The notes under the pieces are model-generated. The model saw nothing but the letters and a program-made list of their open reading frames with translations. It was not told the origin of the DNA and did no database searches. From contig NZ_CP115920.1 in NCBI RefSeq assembly GCF_040412085.2, positions 2,046,001 through 2,110,000 of the forward strand: 64,000 nucleotides of DNA, written 5' to 3'. Source of the stretch: Vibrio sp. CB1-14. Its GTDB lineage: Bacteria > Pseudomonadota > Gammaproteobacteria > Enterobacterales > Vibrionaceae. Position 1 is the first letter of the stretch. Each line of letters opens with the position of its first letter. The position numbers were made by a program, and so were the translations under genes. Of the stretch, positions 25,454 through 35,054 are shown one piece after another.

Positions 25454-26878
25454 ATGAAGATCAAGTCCCTGCCATTGGTCATGGGCGTTTTACTAGGATC
25501 ACTTTCATTTAGTACCGTAGCCGCAGAGGTCTCTTTTGATGAAGCATGGCAATTGCTTCAGCAGAACAACAACTCCCTAGCGGCTCAACGTGCTAATGTT
25601 GAGCGATATGGCCATTTAAAAGACGCTTCAAGCAGTCTCAACCTCCCTAAAGTAACGGTGGGAGCAAACTATACGCGCCTTGACCAAGACGTCACGCTGA
25701 GCGGCCAACAGTTCGCAGACAGTTTGAGTGGCGTACCTAATATTCCCATCCCTGGTTTGGGGCAGGCTCTTGGTAATTTGCTTGGTGGCGTGACTTCTAC
25801 CCTAGAGCACAAAGACATTTTCAGTTCCTCTATTCGTGCTGTCTGGCCTATCTTCACCGGTGGTCGTATTACGGCTGCACAAACTGCGGCTGAAGGTAAA
25901 CAAGAAGAAGCACAGAGCCAGCTCGCGATGGAAGTCCAAGCGCGATATGAAGATCTCAGTAAATACTATTTCAGTGTCATTTTGGCCAAAAACGTCGTCG
26001 ATACACGTGTGGCGGTTGAAAAAGGGCTGACTAAGCATCGCGACTTTGCCCTAAAGATGGAAGAACAAGGACAAATCGCCCGAGTGGAGCGCCTCCAAGC
26101 AGAAGCTTCATTGGATAAAGCGGTCGTTGAGCGTAAAAAAGCCGAACATAGTCTAAACATTGCTCAAGCGGCATTGACTCAAGTACTTGGGCAAATCGAG
26201 AAAGTCGAACCACGTGATGAACTTTTCATTAACCGAACTTTGCCACCGCTGGATGCTTTTATCGACCAAACACTTGATACCTACCCTGGCCTTGCGATTC
26301 TCGATGCCAAAGAGAAGCAAGCCAGCAGCTTAATCAAAGCTGAAAAAGGTAAATACTACCCAGAAGTCTATGCGTACGGTGACTACAGTCTCTATCACGG
26401 TGACTCTTTAACTAGTCAGCTTAAACCTGATTGGCTGGTTGGCATTGGCGTCAGCGTGCCACTACTGGAAAACTCTGGCCGTAGCGAGCAAATGAAAGCA
26501 GCCGGTAGCGCCGTCTCTCAAGTACAGTTTTTGCGTAAGCAAGCTCGCCAAGATTTGAGCGTGTTGGTTGAAAAAACCTATCTTGAAGCACAGCAAGCCC
26601 TTGATGAAGTTCAAGGGCTAAATTCCAGCATCAAACTGGCGCAAGAAAATCTGAAGCTGCGTCAAAAAGCCTTCTCTCAAGGGCTAGGCCGCTCTCTCGA
26701 TGTGGTTGATGCAGAGCTCTACTTGGCCAGTATCAAAACTCAACAAGACGCAGCGAGTTTTCAATATCTGCTGTCTTTAAACAAACTGCTCGCGCTTTCT
26801 AGCGAGATGAACAATTTCTCCAGCTACAAATACAACGCTATCACCCCTGCCCAATTACGATCTGAGGATGCATCATGA
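25454..26878 (+). CDS. TolC-family outer-membrane efflux protein
   Basis: A 474-aa protein with a signal peptide (LPLVMGVLLGSLSFSTVAA, cleavage near residue 24). Two repeated outer-membrane efflux domains follow, rich in long amphipathic helices (VSFDEAWQLLQQNNNSLAAQRANVERYGHLK start, shared by many TolC-like proteins; second half with KAFSQGLGRSLDVVDAELYL). It forms the outer-membrane duct for the adaptor and permeases encoded downstream. Its stop overlaps the next ATG by 4 bp. Confidence 0.93.
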   Translation: MKIKSLPLVMGVLLGSLSFSTVAAEVSFDEAWQLLQQNNNSLAAQRANVERYGHLKDASSSLNLPKVTVGANYTRLDQDVTLSGQQFADSLSGVPNIPIPGLGQALGNLLGGVTSTLEHKDIFSSSIRAVWPIFTGGRITAAQTAAEGKQEEAQSQLAMEVQARYEDLSKYYFSVILAKNVVDTRVAVEKGLTKHRDFALKMEEQGQIARVERLQAEASLDKAVVERKKAEHSLNIAQAALTQVLGQIEKVEPRDELFINRTLPPLDAFIDQTLDTYPGLAILDAKEKQASSLIKAEKGKYYPEVYAYGDYSLYHGDSLTSQLKPDWLVGIGVSVPLLENSGRSEQMKAAGSAVSQVQFLRKQARQDLSVLVEKTYLEAQQALDEVQGLNSSIKLAQENLKLRQKAFSQGLGRSLDVVDAELYLASIKTQQDAASFQYLLSLNKLLALSSEMNNFSSYKYNAITPAQLRSEDAS

Positions 26879-27846
26879 ACAAGGTAAAACCCACTTTAGT
26901 TACACTAGGCACCGTTGCCGTTATTGGTTGGGTTGGCTATAAGTTTTTCGATGCTTACCAAGCCCCGGCAATGCATATTCAAGGCCTAATAGAGTCACAG
27001 CAATACAGCATTTCATCAAAAGTACCTGGTCGTATCGATGACGTACTCGTCCGAAAAGGTGACGATGTCACTGAAGGTCAGCTCATCTTCACTATCCACA
27101 GCCCGGAAATTGAAGCTAAGCTGGAACAAGCGGTTGCAGGCGAAAAAGCCGCTGGTGCTCTCGCAAAAGAAGCAGAAATTGGCGCGAGACAACAACAAAT
27201 TAAAGCCGCAGAAGACCAATGGCGTAAAGCGAAGGCCGCTGCTTCGCTAATGGAAAAGACCTACCTTCGTGTTAACAACCTCTATAAAGATGGCGTTGTG
27301 GCCGAGCAAAAGCGTGATGAAGCGCTAACCCAATGGCAAGCAGCGAAATACACTGAAAGCGCAGCGTTTCAAATGTTCCAAATGACCAAAGAAGGCGCAC
27401 GAGACGAAACCAAACTTGCAGCGGCAGAAAAAGCACGTATGGCGGCTGGCGCAGTTGCGGAAGTGGAAGCGTATGCTGCCGATACTAAAATCCACTCGTG
27501 GTTTGACGGTGAAGTTTCGCAAGTGCTCCTACATAGTGGTGAGCTTGCCCCGCAAGGTTTCCCTGTAGTGACTGTTATTGATACCAAAGATACTTGGGCT
27601 GTGCTCAATGTTCGTGAAGATGCGCTGCGCCAGTTTGAAAAAGGCAGCGAGTTTGACGCTTACGTCCCTGCTTTAGACGATACAATCACTTTTAAAGTCA
27701 CTCATGTGGCAGTGATGGGCGATTTTGCAACTTGGCGTTCTACCGATGCCACGCAAGGGTTTGACCTTCGTACGTTTGAAGTAGAAGCTCGTCCGGTGGA
27801 TGAGGCTCCGCTTCGAATGGGTATGAGCTTGGTTGTGGAACTATAG
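26875..27846 (+). CDS. HlyD-family periplasmic adaptor protein
   Basis: A 323-aa membrane-fusion protein. One N-terminal membrane anchor (about residues 7-26), then a biotinyl/lipoyl-like half motif (SKVPGRIDDVLVRKGDDVTEGQLIF), a long alpha-hairpin (about 80-205), the second half motif (TKIHSWFDGEVSQVLLHSGEL) and a beta-barrel. It bridges the inner-membrane permeases to the TolC-like protein. Overlap and 8-bp spacing to its neighbours indicate one operon. Confidence 0.93.
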   Translation: MNKVKPTLVTLGTVAVIGWVGYKFFDAYQAPAMHIQGLIESQQYSISSKVPGRIDDVLVRKGDDVTEGQLIFTIHSPEIEAKLEQAVAGEKAAGALAKEAEIGARQQQIKAAEDQWRKAKAAASLMEKTYLRVNNLYKDGVVAEQKRDEALTQWQAAKYTESAAFQMFQMTKEGARDETKLAAAEKARMAAGAVAEVEAYAADTKIHSWFDGEVSQVLLHSGELAPQGFPVVTVIDTKDTWAVLNVREDALRQFEKGSEFDAYVPALDDTITFKVTHVAVMGDFATWRSTDATQGFDLRTFEVEARPVDEAPLRMGMSLVVEL

Positions 27847-27854
27847 GAACAACT

Positions 27855-29084
27855 ATGCCACAAGAATCATCCCATACTTCAGCTAAAACCCTAGAGCAAA
27901 CTCACGCTCTAGGGAAGATAGCCACAAGGCGAAAGTTGGTCAAAAGCCATTTTCGGAGTCAGTGGCATCTACTTAGGCACGACAAATGGTTATTGTCGTG
28001 CCTTACTTGGCTGCCCATCGTTTTGTGTTTATCCATCTACTGGATATTCTCTCAAGGGATAGCACATAGCCTTCCTATTGGCGTTGTCGACCTTAGCCAA
28101 AGTACACTGTCACAAAGACTTGTCCGTAATTATGATGCGACGTCGATGTTAAGCGTCGATCATCAATACAGCGACATAGGCCAAGCCAAGACAGCAATGA
28201 TAGACGGCGATATCTACGCCATTTTGTACATTCCACATGGCTTTGATAAGTCGGTAATGAAATCTATGCCGCCGCAAGTAACGCTGTTTTATAACAGTCA
28301 ATATATCTTGGTTGGTCGGCTAATTAATTCTGCCGCACTGCAGGCGCAAGGGACATTCAACGCACAGGTCGAAGTGGTTAAAGCGCTTGCCAAAGGCAAT
28401 ACCACTAGCGCCGCTGCAGTGGGTAAAGCCGTTTCGGTAAGAACGCAAATCACGCCGCTGTTCAATAAAGGCATGAACTACGCTCAGTTCTTAGTGACGG
28501 CAATTGTGCCAGCCATTTGGCAAATCGCTATAGTCTCCTTTACGGTATTAGTGCTCAGTGCCAACTATCGAGTCGCCGGAATTAAACCTTGGCTTGGCGA
28601 AACCAAACTGGTTCGTCACCTTGCAGCGACACTGATGCCCTACTTTGTTTGGTTCTCTACGCTCGGGCTTGCCTTCTTGATTTGGTTCTATGACATCATT
28701 GGCTGGCCGATGGAAGGGAGCTGGATAGTGCTGATCATCGCGCAATTGGTCACAACGGTTGCTTGCATGATCATGGGCGCGCTGTTCTTTTTCCTTACCT
28801 GTGATGCGGCTCGTGCGATGAGCTTTGCGGGCGCGTTTACGGCACCTAGTTTTGCTTTTATGGGTATCACTTTTCCTGCCACTGACATGAGCCCACTGGC
28901 GTTGTTCTGGCGTGAGCTTCTACCCATCAGCCACTATATTGAGGTTCAAGTAAGCCAAGCAAGCTACGGCGTACATGCTGCTCAATCTCTGGTGCATCTG
29001 GCTCCAATGTTGGGCTATGTACTACCTCTTGCGCTTACCGTGTTACTGATCAAAAAGCATCTCAGTAAGGAGTTGTCAGCATGA
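27855..29084 (+). CDS. ABC-2 type exporter permease 1
   Basis: A 409-aa protein. A first membrane helix (about residues 48-68) is followed by a large extracytoplasmic domain (about 70-210, starting IGVVDLSQSTLSQRLVRNYDAT) and five more helices, the YhhJ/YbhR-like ABC-2 permease layout. The final helices contain FPATDMSPLALFWRELLPISHY, a conserved ABC-2 segment. AGGAA lies 5-6 nt before the ATG. It overlaps permease 2 by 4 bp. No ATP-binding subunit is encoded in the operon. Confidence 0.9.
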   Translation: MPQESSHTSAKTLEQTHALGKIATRRKLVKSHFRSQWHLLRHDKWLLSCLTWLPIVLCLSIYWIFSQGIAHSLPIGVVDLSQSTLSQRLVRNYDATSMLSVDHQYSDIGQAKTAMIDGDIYAILYIPHGFDKSVMKSMPPQVTLFYNSQYILVGRLINSAALQAQGTFNAQVEVVKALAKGNTTSAAAVGKAVSVRTQITPLFNKGMNYAQFLVTAIVPAIWQIAIVSFTVLVLSANYRVAGIKPWLGETKLVRHLAATLMPYFVWFSTLGLAFLIWFYDIIGWPMEGSWIVLIIAQLVTTVACMIMGALFFFLTCDAARAMSFAGAFTAPSFAFMGITFPATDMSPLALFWRELLPISHYIEVQVSQASYGVHAAQSLVHLAPMLGYVLPLALTVLLIKKHLSKELSA

Positions 29085-30220
29085 CATTACTGGAGCACAT
29101 CAAGCTCGAACTTCGCGCTATTTTAACCAATCCAGTCGTGGTATTGACTGTGTTCGGTGGCGTGATTTTTTACTCGTTCCTATACCCACTTCCCTACAGC
29201 CACCAAACGCCGCGTGAGCAGCCTATCTCAGTGGTCAACCTCGATAAAAGCCAAACCAGTTACCAGCTTGAACGAATGGTAGACGCTACTCCGAACGTCC
29301 ATGTCGTCCAGCGTGACTACACAATAGAAGCCGCTAAACAGGCCTTTCTAAAAGGTGAAATTACTGGCTTTTTGGTGATCCCCGAGCACTTTTATAAAAA
29401 TTTGATGCTCGGTAAAAGCCCTGTGCTGGCCTACGCTGGTGACGCGTCACTCTTCCTAGTTTACGGGACGGTTGTTGAAGGTTTGGCACAAGCCGGCGGT
29501 ACGTTGGCCGCCAAAGCTAAGGTCTCTAAATTACTTATTGATGGTGTGCCGCTCGAACTGGCTAGTGAGCAATATTCGGCAACTAAGCTGAATTCTAAGC
29601 CCACGTTCAACCCTCGGATGGGATATGTCGATTACGTCGTGCCTGCGGTATTTGTCCTAATTCTTCAACAAACACTGGCTATGGCATCGGGTTTGGTTGG
29701 CGGTACACAGCGCCAAGGTAAAGGATATTGGAGCCTACGCCCTGTATTGAGCGTCGTCTTAGTGCGAACTTTAGTGCTCACCGCTATCTATTACTTGCTT
29801 GGTATGTTTTATTTCGGTGCCAGCTTCGATATGTACGGGATCAGTAAGCTCGCCAACCCGTTTGAAATGCTGACGTTGATGCTACCTTTCTTTTTGACGT
29901 CTTGCTTTATCGGCATTTTTCTTGGTGCCATCACGCCAAGGCGAGAGCTGGTTACCGTGCTGGTACTCATCAGCTCGATGCCTCTTATCTTCTCTGCGGG
30001 CTTTATATGGCCAGTAGAAATGTTACCTGTACCGATGCAGTGGTTTGCAGCATTATTCCCTACTCAGGCTGCTATCAGTGGCTTTTTGAAGCTAAATCAA
30101 ATGGGTGCCGAATGGTACCAGATTCGAGAGCATTGGAATCATCTGTGGTTACTAGCTGCGGTTTGGGGTGCACTCGCCACTTACTGCTTTAGTAAGTACC
30201 GTAGCCAACCTACTGGCTAA
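29081..30220 (+). CDS. ABC-2 type exporter permease 2
   Basis: A 379-aa paralogue of the previous permease with the same topology: helix near residues 20-35, an extracytoplasmic domain (ISVVNLDKSQTSYQLERMVD start), then five helices with GFIWPVEMLPVPMQWFAALFPTQAA near the end. The pair would make a heterodimeric channel. The operon then stops at a strong terminator, so the expected ATPase is missing locally and would have to be supplied in trans. Confidence 0.9.
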   Translation: MTLLEHIKLELRAILTNPVVVLTVFGGVIFYSFLYPLPYSHQTPREQPISVVNLDKSQTSYQLERMVDATPNVHVVQRDYTIEAAKQAFLKGEITGFLVIPEHFYKNLMLGKSPVLAYAGDASLFLVYGTVVEGLAQAGGTLAAKAKVSKLLIDGVPLELASEQYSATKLNSKPTFNPRMGYVDYVVPAVFVLILQQTLAMASGLVGGTQRQGKGYWSLRPVLSVVLVRTLVLTAIYYLLGMFYFGASFDMYGISKLANPFEMLTLMLPFFLTSCFIGIFLGAITPRRELVTVLVLISSMPLIFSAGFIWPVEMLPVPMQWFAALFPTQAAISGFLKLNQMGAEWYQIREHWNHLWLLAAVWGALATYCFSKYRSQPTG

Positions 30221-30240
30221 GATAAAATAGTGACAATAAC

Positions 30241-30277
30241 AAAAGGGGTCAGCGCATATAGCGCTGACCCCTTTTTG
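30241..30277. terminator. bidirectional intrinsic terminator
   Basis: AAAAGGGGTCAGCGC / GCGCTGACCCCTTTTT, a 15-bp stem with A and T tracts, between the convergent exporter operon and symporter gene. Confidence 0.9.
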
Positions 30278-30320
30278 ATTTTTATCGCTTATTGACTCTG
30301 TAGTTTATTGATTTAGAAAC

Positions 30321-31622
30321 TTAGCTACGCGCCAACTCCACTTTTTCTTCTTTCTCACCTGCAGCTGGGTCATTGAATTTCTCAAGATCCAATGCACCTT
30401 CTGACTTAGCAACAATACAAGTTACTGCACTGTCACCAGTGATATTTACAGCAGTACGAATCATATCAAGTAGACGGTCAACACCCATGATTAGTGCAAT
30501 ACCTTCAAGCGGCAGACCGACTTGGTTAAGTACCATAGCTAGCATGATAAGACCTACGCCAGGGACACCTGCAGTACCGATTGATGCTAGCGTTGCCGTT
30601 AGAATCACTGTCAGGTAATCACCCATAGTTAGATCGATGTTGAATGCCTGAGCAATAAATGCAGTCGCAACACCTTGCATGATAGCCGTACCATCCATGT
30701 TGATGGTCGCGCCAAGAGGAATGGTGAAAGACGATACTTTATTGTCTACACCCAAACGGTTTTGCGCAGTTTCCATCGTCACAGGGATGGTTGCGTTTGA
30801 TGATGCGGTCGAGAACGCAAACATCACCGCATCTTCCATCTTCTTAAGGAAGGTGATTGGGCTTAGTCCAGTGAAAGACTTAAGCATCACGCTGTAAGTA
30901 ACCAAACCATGTAGCAGTAGTGTCGCTGTAAGCACTAGGAAGTACTCAGCTAGATTTAAAATGGCACCCAAGCCAAGACCTGTGAACAATTTTGCCATTA
31001 GGAAGAACACACCGTATGGGGCGATATTCATCAATAGCGCAACAAGCTTCATGATAACGTCATTCAGGTCGCGGAATGTCGCAGCAATGCGCTCACCTGG
31101 CTCACCAGCTGCACTGATCGCGATACCGAATAGCACGGCAAACACGATAACTTGAAGGGTCTTACCTTCAGCCATTGCGCTGATTGGGTTCGTTGGGAAC
31201 ATATCAATGATGACTTGACCCAGCGATGGCGCTTCTGTCGCCGCAAATGAACTTGCTGCAGTTAGGTCAGCGCCCGCACCTGGCTGGAATACCGTGCCCA
31301 TAGTCAATGCCAGTGTAATGGCAACTGCTGTGGTAGCGACGTAGAATAGAACTGTCTTTCCACCTAAACGGCCTAGAGTGGTGACATCTTTAAGAGAGCT
31401 GGTGCCGCATACAAGCGATACGAAAACCAGTGGAACAACGAGCATTTTCAAGCTGGCGATAAAGACTTGACCACCAACCTCAAAAAGGCCGTTTACAATG
31501 TAAGCGTCTACAAATCCGTTCTCAGCAAATAGACCTCGAATAGCGAAGCCCGTCAAAATACCTGCAACCATACCGATAATCACGCGACTCGTCAGTGACA
31601 TTGGTTTCTTGGCATTAGTCAT
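30321..31622 (-). CDS. dicarboxylate/amino acid:cation symporter (DAACS)
   Basis: A 433-aa inner-membrane protein of the GltP/DctA type with about eight helices and re-entrant loops. Hallmarks are AFSTASSNATIPVT (serine-rich HP1), LGATINMDGTAIMQG and the HP2 region GTAGVPGVGLIML. Substrates are glutamate, aspartate or C4-dicarboxylates with sodium or protons. The start at 31622 has AAGGAG 5 nt upstream; the frame continues to 31739 without support. Single-gene unit. Confidence 0.93.
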   Translation of the reverse strand: MTNAKKPMSLTSRVIIGMVAGILTGFAIRGLFAENGFVDAYIVNGLFEVGGQVFIASLKMLVVPLVFVSLVCGTSSLKDVTTLGRLGGKTVLFYVATTAVAITLALTMGTVFQPGAGADLTAASSFAATEAPSLGQVIIDMFPTNPISAMAEGKTLQVIVFAVLFGIAISAAGEPGERIAATFRDLNDVIMKLVALLMNIAPYGVFFLMAKLFTGLGLGAILNLAEYFLVLTATLLLHGLVTYSVMLKSFTGLSPITFLKKMEDAVMFAFSTASSNATIPVTMETAQNRLGVDNKVSSFTIPLGATINMDGTAIMQGVATAFIAQAFNIDLTMGDYLTVILTATLASIGTAGVPGVGLIMLAMVLNQVGLPLEGIALIMGVDRLLDMIRTAVNITGDSAVTCIVAKSEGALDLEKFNDPAAGEKEEKVELARS

Positions 31623-31916
31623 AATTACTCCTTTTTTTATATTGCTTGTTGATGGAGACATCAAAAGCCGGAGCAGATTAGCAGTACCCTTTAGGCGATT
31701 AGAATCACAAATTTGTTTTCCGATCACACGACGTGACACAGATCACCAAACTTGTTATAAAACGCAAGCCACAACCAACATAAAACCCACAAAATGGTCA
31801 CACGATAAGTTAAAATACAACTTTTGATAACTTATTGAGCATTATATTCTTTTCATCTTCAGATAAGTTTTATTTATAACTAAAGATTATGTAAAAATTG
31901 AATGTCAGCCAAAACG

Positions 31917-31943
31917 AAAAGGCCAGCATTAAATGCTGGCCTT
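31917..31943 (-). terminator. intrinsic terminator of the FKBP gene
   Basis: AGGCCAGCATT / AATGCTGGCCTT hairpin 23 bp after the minus-strand stop at 31966, with a T-rich tail on that strand. Confidence 0.75.
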
Positions 31944-31965
31944 GTTAGCTACATAGACGTTTATA

Positions 31966-32583
31966 CTATTGTGCCTTTATCGACTCTAACTTGATATCAA
32001 AGATAACCGCAGTTTCCGCTGGAACCGTCGGGTGAGCGTCTTCTTGGTACGCAAGATGCGCGGGTACGTAAAGGCGCCAAGTCGCTCCAACTGGCATTTC
32101 TTTGAGTGCGACAATCCACGCAACAGGCGCTTGATGCAGCATGACACTCATCGGCTCAGGAAGATGAGCTGACCCATCCACCTGCTGACCATTCAAAAGC
32201 CAAGTTTTATGACGAATAAGGAACTGGCTGCTAGGATCAGATTCTTGTCGCTCTCCACCCTCATCAATGATCTCAATTTGAATGCCAGAGCTGTGAATCG
32301 TCACTTGTTCACGGGCGGCGTTACGCTCAAAGAATGTTGCTTCAAACTGTTGTTTTTGCTCAATATGCTCAGCTTGCGCTCGTTTGCGTTGCTCTTCCAT
32401 TTCCTTTTTCAGCGCTTCCGCTTCACTAGGGTCAAAAGGCCATGGCTTTTGCATAAACGATTCCATGATCGCTTCTTGAATGATCTTGATGTTCATTTTT
32501 GGAAATGATTTTTGAGCAAGCTCTTTAGCAATTTCTCGGCCGTAGATATAGCTTACTTTTTGTTCTAGTGTTTCGATTTCCAT
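31966..32583 (-). CDS. FKBP-type peptidyl-prolyl isomerase
   Basis: A 205-aa protein. An N-terminal helical dimerisation region (YIYGREIAKELAQ, then a Lys/Glu/Gln-rich helix about residues 55-90) is followed by a C-terminal FKBP domain (about 100-203; QVDGSAHLPEPMSVMLHQAPVAW, GATWRLYVPAHLAY, FDIKLESI). This is the FklB/FkpA layout, but without a signal peptide, so it is probably cytoplasmic. It should catalyse proline isomerisation and may act as a chaperone. Confidence 0.9.
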   Translation of the reverse strand: MEIETLEQKVSYIYGREIAKELAQKSFPKMNIKIIQEAIMESFMQKPWPFDPSEAEALKKEMEEQRKRAQAEHIEQKQQFEATFFERNAAREQVTIHSSGIQIEIIDEGGERQESDPSSQFLIRHKTWLLNGQQVDGSAHLPEPMSVMLHQAPVAWIVALKEMPVGATWRLYVPAHLAYQEDAHPTVPAETAVIFDIKLESIKAQ

Positions 32584-32703
32584 AACAACCTCTTGGATTC
32601 TGGTTATGGGGTTATGATACGTATCAACCCAGAAAAGAAAAGTATGTTACGGATACTCGAAATCATCAGAAAAAGCTAAGAGCCACAATGGACCCTTAAT
32701 GAT

Positions 32704-34530
32704 TTACGCTGTTTGAGATTCAGATGCACCTGACTCGGTTTGCTCATTCACATCAATGGACTCGATGATTGGCAGGGTTTGAGCAACGTACTCACCTGGT
32801 GCCGCACCCAGAACTGGATAGTCATCATTGCCTACTGGGAATGGGTCAACTTGTTCTTCTGGAATGTATTGAGCAAGCCACTCATTCCAGTGTAACCACC
32901 AAGACCCTTTGTGATGATCGGCATTATTAATCCACTCTTCCGCTGACTCATCCAGCGTTGAGTTTGTCCAAAAGCCATACTTCTCTTTTTTGGGATGATT
33001 AACGATACCGGCGATATGCCCTGACTCACCAAGCACAAAAGTCTTGTTGCCACCCATTTTCAAAGCACCGCGATACGTGCCTTGCCACAGAGCAATATGG
33101 TCTTCTTTTGTAGAGATGAAATAGCTTGGAATACGAATCTTATCTAGGTCAATCCAAACACCGCCAATTTTAACCCCTTTGTCTGCAATCAACTTATTCT
33201 CTAAGTACAGCTGGCGTAGTAAGAAGTTGTGCGTAGCTGCAGCAACGTTCGTACTATCACTGTTCCAGTACAACAAATCAAAATCGACTGGGCTATTTCC
33301 CTTGAGATAGTTATCAACGTAGTAATTCCAGTACAAACTGTTCTCACGCAGTAGACTGAAGGTCACACTCAATGAGCGGCCGTCCATGTAACCCAGAGAA
33401 TTATTCTGAAGTTCTATCGCACGAATAATAGTATCGTTGATGTAGGCACCGACTTCACCAGGCTGGCTGAAGTCTAGTAACGTCGTAAAGAAAGACGCTG
33501 ATACAATGCGCTTCTTCATACGTTTAGCGGCATAGTAAGCCACGGTAGACGCCAACACCGTGCCACCAATACAGTAGCCCGCAGCATTGATCTGATCTTT
33601 ACCTGTAATCGACTCAATCGCCGCTACCGCTTTGACAACCCCTTCCGTCACATAGTCGCCAAATTCTACTTTAGCTTGTGATGGACCAGGGTTTCGCCAA
33701 GACATCATAAACACCGAATGACCTTGCTCTAGAAGCCATTTCACCATCGAGTTTTTCTCACGAAGATCGAGGATGTAATACTTATTAATGAACGGCGGAA
33801 CGATCAGTAGCGGTGTTGCATTCACCTTTTCAGTCAGCGGGCGGTATTGAATAAGCTCAAACAACTCATTTTTAAATACCACATCTCCAGACGTGTTCGC
33901 GACATGCTCACCAACCTGGAACGCTTCTGTATTCGTCATGCGAATTTTCAGTACATCCGCGCTCGCTTCCATGTCCTCCTGAAACTGCTGTAAACCTGCA
34001 AGCAAGTTTTCACCGTTTTGCTCAAGCGTAAGCTTTAGAAGCTCTGGGTTGGTTGCGATAAAGTTGGTTGGCGATAGTGCGTTTAAAGTTTGACGGGAGA
34101 AGAACGTGAGACGCTCTTTGATTTTCTCGTCCACACCTTCAACGGAGTTGATAGTGTCGAGGTACGTTTTACTGAATAAAACGTAAGACTGTTTGATGAA
34201 GTTGTAAAACGCTTCTTCTTTCCACGCGTCGTCTTGGAATCGACGATCGCCTTTTTCAACGTCAACAACTTGTTCTTTACTGGATTGCAGCGCGACACGC
34301 TGCCATATTTCGAGTTGCTGCATCCACCACTTGGTTTGCATATCCAACATAGCGGCGGGTTGCTTGGATGCCTTGTCCATAAACTCTGCAGTGTCCTCAG
34401 CATTGAGTTCCTGCATCGCTTTTGTCAGAGGGCTATTTACGGCTGCCTTGCCTTGCTCGAAGTCTTTCCACCATTGCTGGTTGCTCTCCTGCAGTTTCAC
34501 AAGGTAGTCCGAAAAGAAGTTTTGGAACAT
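32704..34530 (-). CDS. phaC: class I poly(3-hydroxyalkanoate) synthase PhaC
   Basis: A 608-aa synthase polymerising 3-hydroxybutyryl-CoA on PHB granules. An N-terminal PhaC_N domain is followed by an alpha/beta-hydrolase core with the lipase-like box GYCIGGT (nucleophile Cys about residue 319), Asp in STKEDHIALW and His in GESGHIAGIVNHP. The ATG at 34530 gives MFQNFFSDYL; the longer frame reads through the hairpin upstream. An intrinsic terminator separates it from phaP, so its expression should be lower than phasin. Confidence 0.96.
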   Translation of the reverse strand: MFQNFFSDYLVKLQESNQQWWKDFEQGKAAVNSPLTKAMQELNAEDTAEFMDKASKQPAAMLDMQTKWWMQQLEIWQRVALQSSKEQVVDVEKGDRRFQDDAWKEEAFYNFIKQSYVLFSKTYLDTINSVEGVDEKIKERLTFFSRQTLNALSPTNFIATNPELLKLTLEQNGENLLAGLQQFQEDMEASADVLKIRMTNTEAFQVGEHVANTSGDVVFKNELFELIQYRPLTEKVNATPLLIVPPFINKYYILDLREKNSMVKWLLEQGHSVFMMSWRNPGPSQAKVEFGDYVTEGVVKAVAAIESITGKDQINAAGYCIGGTVLASTVAYYAAKRMKKRIVSASFFTTLLDFSQPGEVGAYINDTIIRAIELQNNSLGYMDGRSLSVTFSLLRENSLYWNYYVDNYLKGNSPVDFDLLYWNSDSTNVAAATHNFLLRQLYLENKLIADKGVKIGGVWIDLDKIRIPSYFISTKEDHIALWQGTYRGALKMGGNKTFVLGESGHIAGIVNHPKKEKYGFWTNSTLDESAEEWINNADHHKGSWWLHWNEWLAQYIPEEQVDPFPVGNDDYPVLGAAPGEYVAQTLPIIESIDVNEQTESGASESQTA

Positions 34531-34552
34531 AGCTAAAACCCTTTTCTTGGAA

Positions 34553-34590
34553 ACAAAAAAAGGTTGCGGGAACGAGTGCCCCCGCAACCC
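34553..34590 (-). terminator. intrinsic terminator between phaP and phaC
   Basis: On the minus strand GGTTGCGGG..CCCGCAACC is followed directly by TTTTTTT. It lies after phaP and just before the phaC ribosome site, so readthrough would set the phasin to synthase ratio. Confidence 0.85.
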
Positions 34591-34628
34591 TCTATCTATA
34601 TAGGTACTGAATCTACCTAAAACTGATA

Positions 34629-34976
34629 TTAAGCCGGTGTGCTCGCTTTAACAGCGTCAGTAGTGATAGTTTCTAGGTCTTCTTTGAACTCTTTTGCTAC
34701 TTGCTGAAGCTTGTTGCTGTCATCCATCATTTGTTGTGACAGACGAGACATCGTGTTCAGTTGCTGGCTGTTGAAAACCGCCAGAGATGAAACATCTTTA
34801 ATTTCTGTTGCCGCTTTCATTTGGCTAACACCCAACTCGCTGTATGCACGCATAGCATTTAGTTGAAGTTCAGTGAGTGTTTCAACATTTTTTGTCATGA
34901 GCTTGTTGAACTTTGCGTAAGGTTCAAACGTTTTTTCAGACTGCTCGTTGATTACTTTGAAAATATCCGTGTACAT
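34629..34976 (-). CDS. phaP: phasin family granule protein
   Basis: A 115-aa, almost wholly alpha-helical amphipathic protein with the phasin_2 pattern (FKVINEQSEKTFEPYAKFNKL; LTELQLNAMRAYSELG). Phasins coat PHB granules and control their size. The ATG at 34976 has AGGAG 8 nt upstream; an ATG two codons earlier is too close. It sits between phaA and phaC and is followed by an intrinsic terminator, consistent with an abundant structural product. Confidence 0.9.
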   Translation of the reverse strand: MYTDIFKVINEQSEKTFEPYAKFNKLMTKNVETLTELQLNAMRAYSELGVSQMKAATEIKDVSSLAVFNSQQLNTMSRLSQQMMDDSNKLQQVAKEFKEDLETITTDAVKASTPA

Positions 34977-35054
34977 AATCATTTCTCCTAAGAAATATAC
35001 ATTCCAGTTTCTAGATCAAATCTATCCCAGTTAGTTGGGCTTCCGACAACACAA

